A stretch of DNA of 64,000 nt from Lichenostomus cassidix (lineage: Eukaryota > Chordata > Aves > Passeriformes > Meliphagidae): positions 46,388,491-46,452,490 of the forward strand of contig CM039182.1 of NCBI GenBank assembly GCA_008360975.2, in the 5' to 3' direction. Position numbers and translations under genes: made by a program. The notes beneath the pieces were generated by a model. It was given only the letters and a program-made list of their open reading frames with translations, made no database searches and was not told the DNA's origin. Shown here piece by piece: positions 1 to 12,900 of the stretch (the first letter of the stretch is position 1; each line of letters starts with the position of its first letter).

Positions 1-975
1 AGTCATATATAAAATGTGAATTTCTGTATAATTCCTTTAAGAGAAATATTACTAGTTAGTGACACATATATTCAAAGTTTACCTACTTCCTCAAAATATG
101 CACTAGGCAACTTCCTCTCTTTACTGACTGTGTCTGCCCTGGGCTATTCCTTATTTGAACTATTACCACATGCTTAAAAAACAAAACAAAACAAAACAAA
201 CAAAAAAAAAACCACCAAACAAAAAACCCAAAAACAATCAACCCATGACAATGAAGTCAGAAAACGAATGAGGGAGAAAAACCAATCACATCTCTTAGAG
301 GAAAATACAGCTGCCTTTTGCTTTTTGGCAAAACCAACACATGCAAACAGATGTAAACAGAAACATATTTCCACTTCTGTTTTTATGCTGAATTCAGAGT
401 CTATTTTTGTATGAAAGTGTATTACAGTTCCTGAAATGTAAGGACAGATACTGAAAACACAAATTTATAGAGAAAGGGAAGTGCATACAATTTGTCCAAA
501 GGAATACATTATGTCAAAAAATATTTTGCCTTCTCACTCAAGTTAAAATGGAAATACATGCAAATATGACTTGAGGCAAAGCACTGAGAAAACCCCAATC
601 TTGGTTAAAAGTACACTGTCATTCAACTTGTATTTAGAAATGAGTTACAGTGATGATTTCAAGAGCAGAAACATGTCAAAAGCTGTTTAAAACACATACC
701 GCATCTAGTTTTATCCACAATCTGTTTTATCTCTTTGATACCACCTCACTGAAATTTTCCAGGTTTCTTTTCCAGCATCATCATTTATTCTAAGCGAAAA
801 GCTTCTCAATTTCAGTAATTTTTTTAGTGACAATGCATATGTAAAAAACAATCACTACTGCTGTACAAACAAATAATCAATATTCCATAAAAATATTTTT
901 ACATTCACGTTTTCAAATTTTGTCTAAAAACTGACAGCTAGTACCAACTGAATAGCTCAGTCTCAACTGCCTTAC
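1..975 (-). other. DPY19L1 intron 7 (partial)
   Basis: AT-rich sequence downstream of the exon 7 donor. It contains an A-rich (CAAAA)n tract near 177-237 and no coding similarity that I recognise. Confidence 0.85.
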
Positions 976-3900
976 CTGAGGTATGTACCATATATGAAGA
1001 ACAGTGACATCATGAATCCATTCAAAAGAAAAATCACAGCAACATAAAAGGAAGCAGGGTCTCCCAACCCTAACAAAGAAACAGTTAATATATGTTGTCA
1101 AATATAGAAGAATGGCCATATTGGTTATAAAGCACCATACAATCAGTATAATATCCTAATATATCTATATTATATATAAGCTATCAGTATAATTTCTTAA
1201 TATATCTCCAGAAAGAGACAATTAAAAAAGGAAGCAAATATCATTAAGACTATTGTGAAGATTCAGTCAGAAGACCACAGCTTTGAAAAAAACCAAGAGG
1301 AGTAGAGGCAGACATGACATTGGGGCAGTGAGTGACAGAATAAGCCAAGAGGGATGCATTAACTGCAGAGAAACACCTGTGATATTCAGAAGGCATAAGT
1401 ACTACTGAGAATATTCTCTAGACCACATTTTGACTTCATAGAGCTTTTTAGAATGTTTGTTCATCCTACACTCTCACTTCACATCTCTTGCAGGCGTAAA
1501 TACATCTTTAAACATATCACACACAATGCTCTTTGCTTTCTTTGTTTCCTTACAAGCCAAGATATTTTCCAGTAATGCAAGTCTTTCAATTTATTCGTTA
1601 ACAGACACTTCTGCACTTGCTGTTTTGCTGTTATTCTCTTTCCCACTATTTCTTTAAACCCTCCTGGCTCTAATCATTTCAGCAATACAGCATAAAAGGC
1701 TTTATTAATTAAAGTGAATGGCAGCAAACTTCATAGTTTCATATTCAGAATTGACTATTCCCCATTGCTCAAAATACAGCAAGAGAGTTTTCTGAAGTAA
1801 GATGATAATATGTTCACCAAACACAGTAGCCTCAATAGCTGGTGCTTCTGTTAGTTTTTTCTTACAAAAAACAGGAATGAAAATTTGTACACTGTTTATT
1901 GGTTCTTACAAAATTAGAGAAAGTGAACCATTCAAGCTCCGAAGAAAGTTCTTATAGCCTTTGTGCAAAGGAAAAATACTAGCCTGTCATCACACAAAGG
2001 CATTTTAAGTAGAAAAATGAAACAACTTCACAAACTACAATCTAAAAATCAGCTTGATTTGACTCTAGAACACCTCGAAAGTGCTTCTTGGTAAGGCACT
2101 TTTATTGCCTAATACTCACTTGACAAGCCAGTATTTCAAATGCAGAAAAAAAAAAACCAAACAAAAAAGTGTCAGCACCCTGGCTTTAAGTGTCAAAATA
2201 GAGGTATAAGGTTGAAATTCTTATGCTGAATAGTAGGTCGTGAGAGGAAGATGATTCTTCTCAACAGAATCACTAAGCTAGATTTCTCAAAATATCTCCA
2301 AAATTAGGGGAGGGAATTTTGAAATGTAGGAACTTGGAATGTATTTGGGATCTTTCAGAAGTTACAAAAAATTAATACATCCACAGAAGGCTTACATTTA
2401 CATTTAGGATATCTTATTCTTTGTAACAATCTAACATTATGAAGGTTTAGACTGTAATTGTGAAGTTTTAAAGTCCAGGATAGGAATTCAATCTGGGCAG
2501 GAGGAGTTACCTAATAAGCAAAGCCCACGTTAGCCCTTGGTAACACAGGAATATTTATTACTTCTGAAATACATAAAGCCACAATTATATGCTTCCAAGG
2601 ATAAACCAGAATAAAACACAACTTACCTTCACAGCTTTCAACAGGACTAAGACCTTTTCCTCTGTTCACTGTCCAACATGTCTTTGTTGGTAGACCAAAG
2701 AAATCCATAACAGTGGTATATATGCGGTACCAGCTGGCGAGGACCACCTAGGGGGAAAACTGGATTTGAAGTTTCTGCCAAAGGTAACCTCTCATGACAA
2801 CTGGCCCACATCCAGGATTATTTTCAAACTCGGGATTTATCCCAGCAATTTAGCACTTTTGACCATAATTTCCCAAAGGCATCTAACAGACCAAGTGCTC
2901 ACTAATAGACTAAAATTATGACTACTGATATTTAGATGCTTTGTAAGAGAAATAATTTCATGCATCAAGCTGCAATATTCAGAAAAAAACCTCCTACATA
3001 TTTCATTGTGTGGGAGGTTCCTCATTTGAGCATTTTTGTATATCAGATAATAAAATCTCAGATGTTGTGACAGAGGACTGTTGACCAAATTTAATTCATT
3101 AAAATCAATTAACTTTTTTTCCACCTGGCAAGAGTATTAGTGGACCCTTAGAATCTTTAAGGTTTTTACTCTGTTAAATTTTGATAGGGTAATTTTAAGC
3201 ATGCATTACAAAGGGCTTCCAGATGCAATGTAAAACACCATTTCAATTTTCCATGCAAAGGTTGTAATGTTCTTGTAACAACAACTCAAATCTCAACACC
3301 TGACACAGAAAACATCAGTACTTCACACACAGAAAAAAATGACAACACATCTCCCAGCAAAGTCATTAGTTAATAACATTACCAAGGTATTCTGTCAGGA
3401 TGTAACTGACTTTATAGAGTTCATAAATGAGTAATGTGGCTATTCCAGTTGAGTTGCTTTAAAAGTTATAACCCAGGGGTTCCCAGACTGACAATACGTT
3501 TCACCCTGCAGTATTAGCTGTCTCTGCCCTGTCTCACAGAAAACATATATAAGAAAGATGATTCTCTCTTTTCATTCCCCATACAATTAATAAAACTCTT
3601 TATGTTACTTCTGTCTTCAAGAAGGGCAAGAAGGAAACACAGACAACATGTCTGAGAATGTGATGGAGTAAATCCTCCTGGAAACCACTTCCAAATACAG
3701 AAAGGACAAAAAAGTGATTTGAAGCAATCAGCATGGATTTACAAAGGTGAAATCACAGCTGCCCAGCTTTATAACTTTCTGAGATGACTGTCTTGATAGA
3801 TAAGGAGACAGCTATGGCTGTATTTTTAATCTCATGTCAATTCTGTTCCACATCTTAAGACTAGATGATGGCACAAGGGAACATCCTCAGCCTGTCTGCA

Positions 3901-6900
3901 GGATAAACATTGGAAGGAATGACTGATCCTTGTACTGCCATGCAGAGGGACCTCAACAGACTGGAGAAACAGGCCAACAGGAATCTTTCCAACAGGGAAA
4001 TGCCCCCACTTTGTGGGGGTGCACTACAATGCACCAGTACAGTTGGAAGCTGACCATCTAGAAAGCAGTTTTGCAGAAAAGGACCTGTGCGTCCTGGTGG
4101 ACAGTTTACTCTTGAGCCAGCAACAAGCCCCTGATGCCAGAAAAGCCAAATATATCATCAGCTGTATGTCACCAGACAAGAGTCAACCCTTCCCCTCTAC
4201 TCAGCATTGCTATGATTGCATCTCCAGTGCTGAGTCCAATTCTGGGCTGCCCAAGACAAGAAGGACAAAGATGACTGAGACAGACTCTTTTTGGCTGACA
4301 AGAAAAAAGACAATGAGTAAAAATTCAAATACAAGAAACTTCACTTATACACAGGAGAAAAGCTTTCTTAATTTGGGAGTGGTCAAACACTGGAACAAGC
4401 TGCCCAGAGGCAGAGTATATTCAAAATGAAACTGGAGGTGATTCTGACCAACCTGCTTTATTTTACCCTGGTTTGAGCAACGTCAAAACCAGATGACCTT
4501 CAGACATCCCTTCCAAACTCAACTGTTCTGTGATTCTAAAATTCATTAATTTTTAATGCCAAGGCTCCAATCATCATGGCTCACTTCATCTGCGGCCTTC
4601 ACACCCTCCCAATGTTAATCCTGGATATTTAAAATCTGACTACATCTTTCTAGACCAAGACTCTGTGCCTCAACATTGTGCCTGACAAAGTACACAATCG
4701 TGAATTCCTGGAAGCTTTCTGAACATCTGCGCCCTGGCGCTTCTGGCGGGGCATGTGCACATACATGAACCAGACACCTGCCCCATCTCCAGATAGGCCT
4801 GGAGAACCTAGGAGAATCCATGTCTTTCTTCTTATCACCTGGATGTGCTTTGCTAGAAATATCTGTACAGCATATTTGCATCACCAGCCCTGAAGCTGAC
4901 GTTACCCAAGGACATAAAGCATTCTTGCCAAACCAATGTTGCACCAAAAAAAAAAAAAATCCAGTTATTAATTTATCAGTTTAACGTTTTTATGCCACAA
5001 GTGCTTGTGTCTGCTGCAAGTTTTCCATGTGAATACTCCCTAAAAATGTATCACGTTAGGTACTTCATGCAAAAAACCCCATTTTTTGCCAAAAGCTACT
5101 TTACATGAAACAGTTAACATGGGCATAAAAATGGAACCAAATCAGTAAGCAGTGCAAAATTGCTAGGTCAGTTGGAGCACAATGATGTTTCTGATATTTC
5201 TACTGCTCCATATTAGATAAGGCAGTGAATGCAGAACCTGGAAAACAAAAGCCTAGCTTTCAGATCCAGGAGATCTCTGAGGACCAGGCCAGTCCTTTGC
5301 TGTAAAAAAACATGTAGAAAAGTCAACTCTTGTATCAGCTGCCTTTGAGTGTGTACTTCAAAGCCAACTACATGGATCTTTGCAACACTCCTCATGTCAA
5401 CTCAAATTTTCACTATCACCACAATACACAGAAATATCAGCTGTTCCATAACAACAAACATCCAGAGAGCAAACTTAACACATTATCTCTCTACCACAGA
5501 AATTAACACATTATTGCTGTGCCCTTTTGCATCAGAAATGGAAACATCACAATAACTATAACAACCTGACTATGGAGCAAATACTTGGAAAATCAACTTC
5601 ATTGGGATTATAACATTGTACAACTACATGGACTACCTTGTTGTTTTAGACAGATTTTTTTACTGCTTCTATTTATAATTTACATAGATGATTCATTAAA
5701 TGCTAGGGACTCATTTTACTTTTTTTTACGCTTTCAAGGCCAGTACTGGCTGCACATGCAAGTACATTGTTTTACTTTTCTTTAATATCCCATTTAGCAG
5801 TGGGATTTCCAGACTGGTTTTGATGAAATTAATTTTAAAATCCACTAAACAAACAAACACTTTATTAAAAATCAGCTTTAGTCCTACTAATGGGCTGAAA
5901 GAACTGGAAAGATCCCAAAGTATCAAACAGGAAATGAAACACTTTCAGAAAGCATGGCTGGATACTGAGCATCAAAAGAAAAAATTTACTGCCAACAAAT
6001 AAATCTACAAGCATCTTCTCACCATTATAAGCCCCCCATTATAATCATAGTAAAATTACATCAATTTGAACAACACATTTCAAATGGCAAGTTGCACCTA
6101 TTGACAGTTTTATAAATATAGTTATGTGGAAACAACAGTACTCAGGGAACACACTTAAAAGAAATCCCAAAGCACTATTTACAGGAAGGCTAGGCATTAA
6201 GCAGTAAATGATTGAAAGGGGTGGGCAGAGGAGAGTATTTGTCTGCTTTGCATGGCCACACAGGCCCAGCAAATATGAACTAATTTATTCCTTATCACAA
6301 AGTTCTGCGAGCCAGTATAATCCTAGAAAACTCTGAATGAACTACACATTTCGCACTGTAATCAACCAAATGTTCTTATAGAATGTCAGCTGCTCTATCT
6401 GACTGTTCTTGTTTTGATTTCATCATCTACTTTACTTATTCATCTTTCAGGATGATACTGATGAGTCTTTAAGAACAAGTTCATTTGACGAGTTATCTTT
6501 GATTTTTTGGAAGTCATACTACAGCTGAAGTCAATAAATCTTTGTCAGCTAAAGCAAATAACTCCTTAGTATTCAAACAACGTTCATAATGTGGCCTTTC
6601 TAGAACTGAATTGCAATCCCTTGGGAGTTAAAAAAATAAATTCCAAGCAAACCCTCAAGAAGCGAGAGGGCAACAAAAAGTTCTCATCTATACAGCATTT
6701 AGTTCTTCCAGAGCAAGGACTTAAGAAGCAAATGAAACCACTACGTGCAATTTGTACAAATATACGCACACCAAGAACTCTTACATATATAGCTCCTGAG
6801 AGCAGCTCTGCTCCGACAGAGCAGAATGAGTATAAAAGTTGGTACCCAACAATCACAGCCATTACTAGTTGGTTCTCATAGAAGTAAGCTGCTGCTGACA

Positions 6901-9900
6901 TGAAATTACAGAAATGTACATTAACCAAAGGAATCTTCCCTTTGCAAAATGTTTGAGACACACCGGCAAAACCTTATGAGACAGAAACCTCAGCATTTCC
7001 ATACTTAGAACACATGGTCTTTTTACTGGCAAAAAAGCAGAGTAGGAATGTGATCTAACCAGGTGACTATTCTGACATTAAGTATGTACAAAACAACAAC
7101 AGTCTTCCCACAGAGGAATTTCCTCTGCAACATAAAAGTAAACTCTTACCACTCATGGATTTCACAGCCACTGTGAACTGTGCTGTGTTAGTTCTGTCAG
7201 TTTTGTGTCCTACACCAAATGCAAAACAAAATAACCTCTCGCAACCTGTATCACTGCAGTCATTGTCACATACTACTGATACTTCATACATCTTATTTCC
7301 TGAAGCACATAATGTCAGCAACCAACTTGCTTTCAGGGAAAAGAACAGAAGGCAAGAAGTATAGAACTGGTCTGCAACTTTAGGGCACAAAATACTAACA
7401 TCTAGAAAGCTTTCACATTCGATTGAAAATACTTGAAGTTTGGAAATTGATCACAATGTATGAAGTAACTTTGTCATCTGAAATCTGGAAATAAAATGCA
7501 GTATTTAAGCAATACTTCCTTAGTCACTGTACCTTTACAACCATATTTTCCAGAGTAATATTTCTTACAAATCTGTAGTCAAAGCTAAAACAACCAAAGA
7601 TTTACAGAAGGTATTGTATTTCAAACACAGCTTACCTCTGGGTAAAGATTGAACCTTTGTAAGGTGTTAATCACTAAAGGATATTCAGTTAGTCTGTCAT
7701 TCATAATTTCACATACTCCACTCCAAAATGATGGTGCCTCAATAATGATCTTGAAGTAGGAATAATAAAGACCCTAGAGGAGAGCACATTTATTATTTAC
7801 AATTAAAGATGTCACTTCTGCTTCAAGAACTACTACAGACAAGCTTCATTTTTTAAACAAATTTTGTAATGTAACAAACAGGACAGGCTTATTGAAGATC
7901 ATTATCCAGTTTTTTAAAACTCTTCTATTACTCCCACAAAAACAAGCAATGTGGATTTCCTTCCACTTTGTTTCCTAGCATACCTGAAAACCTCTCATTT
8001 GGGCTTGTAACTATGCATTAGCATATTATTTCATAAATCTCAAAATAAAAGCAGACAAAAGGTGTGTATATATGTGTGTGTATATATATATATATATATG
8101 CCACCATTTATTAATTGAAAAATATTTAGAAAAAAAGGCTGCATAACAGGACTATAATTGAAAGCAAGGTATATGGTACGTGCAGTTTTGTATTTTGGGT
8201 CCTCCAGAATCATACTTTTAGATTATATTTTAAGTGAACTGTAAAGCATTACATTTGTAGCGATCAGCTGCAAGACACACAAATACTCTGCATGTAAAAG
8301 TATAATATATATTAGTTGTAAGAGATCAATATGTATACTTATGCAGAATGCATAAAATTTTGGAAAGCCACGATCAGGTTACAGAGAGTTCAGTTCCAAT
8401 CACTGAAACATAATCTAACCATTTCCGTGCGAAAAGCCATTTCTCTTTCTAGCGTTGACAGGTGTGAAAAGTGACGGTCATTTTCAAAAAGAGTTGTTAT
8501 GTGCCACCTGTTAAAAAAATAATAATTAAAACAGAATAAAGAGGTTTAGAATCTGTACTAAGTCATTGATACCAAAGAACATTCAACGAAGACCCAGAGT
8601 TTACTTACAACTTACAGAGTTTACTTGCTATTGTAATTTACGCATATATTAGACCAATAGTCTCATCTATTCAGGTAATTTTAAATTGAAAAAATATGAA
8701 TATGGAGTGTTTATTAAATCCTATTATGGCATTAGTAATAACACTATAATGCTATATATTATATATAATACTGTAATGTATTTTAATTTAAGTGCAGACA
8801 CTTAAGGATTAAGCAGCAATTTTCACCTGAAAAGCAGGCTTCACTCTTCTCTGAACAGGTTTAAGAAACATTTCACATCAGCTTCACAAGAACAGAACTG
8901 TGCAGCTCAGACATAATTTACTCTTGAGAGGAAAGTTCTACACATAAATTATCCAAATATCTTCTCTAAAAATAACTAAAAATTATATTTTTATTATTTT
9001 AAAATGCCATAATACTCGGAAGCAATAAATTTAACCTTACCAGTGTAGGACTCCTGCAAAAACAGCTGTAAAGGAAACAAAAGGTGCGAAGTTACTCAAA
9101 ATATTTAAATAAATGAACATGAAATTGTGTTCACTGCAGTAACTGCAGTACTACTTCAGATATGCACAGAAGGTACTCAAGACTAGCAAACAGAAGACCA
9201 GGAACATCTGAATTAACCATCACAGCCAGGTTTTTGAAAATTTTGTCATATTCAGCACTAGGCAATGCTTCCACCTATATCCTGCATCACTCAGGATGAC
9301 CCACCAGCATCTAATGCACATATTTTGGTTATCAACAGCAAAACTGAATTACAAGCATTTTTTTTAATAAGCATAAATATTTTTAGCATTTTTATGATGC
9401 CTACTGTGACTCCTCACCCAACTCCTGCTTAGATTTTCACTAACCCATAACTCATGCCAAGGTCTGATGTATGCTATGAGCAGCGCTGCTAGGTCAAAGC
9501 AAGGGCAACAAACAGGCAGGACCTGGTGGCCTGAAAGGGCTTAAGATCACTCTGCAGCCATTATCACCTGCAGCCTGCTGTCTCCTGCAGCCATTATCCT
9601 GGTGTATTGATTGTCTGGCAGTTTCTTCAGAATCTGCTAGCTCATGGAAAAGCTGTTCACAGAACTTCCAAGCTTGAAGGTGTAAACACGTCAGCTTAGG
9701 CAAAAAGTTTCTGAAGCAGATCCAGCAGCAGCTGGACTCCTGAGGCTTTCGTGCTTCTCAGTGTGATACAGGGGATGCCAGCATCATGATGAAAAAGGAA
9801 GGATGAACACTCCCACCATTATCTAGGTAATTATTTTGCTGAGAGGTGCACAAGTTAGAAATTTCAAGTTGAGCTGTGAATTAGAAAATTTGTGAGTTCG

Positions 9901-12900
9901 AAACTTCATGCCTTAAGTGATGAATTAGTGAATTCCTCTGTGAGACTAGTCTGTAAAAAGTGGACTGGCCCTTGTTTGTCATGTCTGTTTTCTTTCTTAA
10001 TGGTCTCATAAAATAAATTTTAATTTACAGAGCACACTGAGCTGCAAATATGAGAAATCCAAATGGACCATGACATCCAACACAAATCTGAGACTATAAT
10101 TACTAAAAAAAGACAGACTCTGCACACAATAAGGTTCCATTTGTCCATTTGAAGACTACCTGCACTGCTGCCACGTAGGTACAGAACAAGGGAGGCAATC
10201 TGAGGGACAAAGGGAAGAGACAAATGATAATAAAGCAGTGGGTTAACAGACTAGGTCTCTGACCTCTTGAGCATGACGAGATCCAGAGAGAGCAGGAACC
10301 ATGCCATTTTGCTAGGGAAGCACTTGGCAACATATGCAGCTTACCATGGAAGCAAAGTCTGCATGAGTGAGGTATAATGGGAAGGCATCTAGAAGGACCA
10401 CGGTGCTCCTCCTAGACTGAAGGCATCTCAGTTGCCCTCTAGGCTTTCTGACACAGGAAGATCTAGCAGACTGGTTGTCTTTAATCCATGAAAATCTTCA
10501 TGGTTAATGAAGAGCCCTCTTATTCACACAGGCTGCATGGAGCAGAGAGAAAGTGGAGAGGACAACCACCCTCCCTGCTCACACCCAGCTGTGGCCAGAA
10601 AGGTGCTGAGCACCGTGTCCCTCTCCAGGGTGCTGACCGGCACACACCTTCCCTGCTCCAGCACCCAGATACCGCCCTTGCCTCTCCGAAGAAGTGGAAT
10701 GAGTGAAGTTGCTTGGACATTGGTAAAACACACAGCAATGCCTGCAGGCTGATGCAGAATATAGTCTGAGAGTTAGTGAATGTACATTTGTTTAGGCTGC
10801 ATGTTCCAAGACTAGGGTTGTCAGTTTCTGGAAAACTGCAGTGACGAGAGAAAGAAAAACATCCTTGCAAATGCACTAAATTTATGTGGAATGGGAAAGG
10901 ACTTAACGTATACCTCATGCCCTAGTATATATACCCAATAAATATTCCACATATTCCTCCAGCACAGAGCCTGGAAGTGCTGCTGCTGCTAACAATACTT
11001 GTTATTGTGGTCACCCTACGGTTCTCATCTGTAGTTTCTTGCATTATGACCTAATTTTAAAATTGAAGTTTTGTATGTGAAGAAATCCAAGGTAAAGCTG
11101 GGTAAGACAAAAAATAAAAAAAAAACCCAAAAAAAACCAACAACAAAACCACCACGAAAAAAAACCATCAAAAAATTACCTAAAAAATTTCTAAATGAGC
11201 TGTTTGTAAAATTTAACAACATTGACCTCAAGCTGAATACTTTGCACAGTAGCTGAGGTGGTACCATACCACGCTGAAACTTCCTTCAGAGTTTTACAGC
11301 TCCACTTCCATCACTAAAGTAGGATTTTCAAAGACAAGCTTGGGTTCCAGTTAGAAAATAAAGACCTCAAACTTCCACTTAAAACTTCACTTTTTTGTAT
11401 ACTTTCTAGTAAAAAAATCTCCAAAATTGCTTGGTGTAAGCAGAACTTAATTTTTTAGGAAAGGTTCAAGAGCTGCAGAGGTTTTTTTTTATACTAAGGA
11501 CATTTACATTAGTTCTTATGGAAAGATGCAAATTTCTTTTTCAGAAAAGCAGGAATGAATATGACACGGAATTCCAGGTAAGCATATCAGCTCTATCAGC
11601 AATGCAGAAAACCATAATTCATACAAAATCCATGTTTTGCAGTAATTGTATGGAAAGATACAGAGCAGTCCATACCTTTCTTAGTTACGGCTTAATGAGT
11701 AATAGTTAGACATTTGCACAAGGCATTATTTCATTTCTCAGCAACATTCCTAAGATTCCCAGTAAGATTAGAAATACATTCACAGAAACACACACCCCAG
11801 CTATAAAAAAATAACAATTTCAAGATAGACCACATGTTAGGTAAGAATATACAGTAAAGTCCAATGCATATTAGTTACAACTACTGTTCATTAACTCAAA
11901 TTCACATGGTCCCAAATAAGCCAAACTTGCAGTATTTTATTGATGCAAATAAATTATCTATCATTATGGAAATTACATTTTACATCCAGACATACCATTT
12001 ATTTCATAGAGGAAACAATATCTTTAAATCTGATTCTTCCCTTCAGTAAATGTTTAACCGAAAGTCAATGCAGTAAGTGTAAATACATTCACAGTTATTT
12101 TGGAGAATTTCATATACATTTTCACAGTATCATTCTACTATAAATACAAATTGAAGACCTTTCATAATCACACAGTAATTAATGTTAATTACTCATATTT
12201 CAAGAGACAATGGGCTTAATTTATAGACTTCCACTCTAAGTCCAAATTGGCGTTTTTCAACAGACTGCATTAAGCCAGTTTCTGATGGAAAACATGCAGC
12301 TCAGCTTTCTTAAATTACCATCCTTTGATCCCATTAATGTCCTTACTGGAGAGGGAGTGAAGGAGGGGACAGGAAGGGAATACTATAGTCCTACACAGCT
12401 ACTATGTACTTGAACTTGCAGATGCCATTTTCTCACCCAGCCTAAGACTCCCTAAAAGCAAAGCATATGATAAGATTTTTGCAGACTAGGGCTATTATGT
12501 AAAATCTGATAGATTTCCTATTTTTGCCTGAGTGCTATTCTAAGAAAAGAAATATGAATGGCATATGAAAAGGATTCTAATTCTGGATATTAAATACTGA
12601 AAAATAAAGTCATTCTTTGGCTTTATTTACCAAGAGGACAACAAATGCTGGAATACTGTAATCCAACAGGATATTAATTAAACCGATTCCTATTTTGCAA
12701 ATATCCACAGTGACCAGGCAGGAATACAGCAGAATGGGAAACAATGAGGAAACTGCATTGACTACTTCTGCAGCTTAGTCAGGTTGTTCCATTTTGAGAT
12801 TCTGTGCACTATATAAGGGATGTCTTCAGGAACAATGCCTCAGGTCAATGGTCATTATAAAAAATAAAAAACAAACAACATAATAGGGTGAAGTGTGTAA

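Noticed and set aside
4013..4429. 138-codon plus-strand frame
   Set aside because: It is decayed CR1 ORF2 and 3' sequence, not a host gene.
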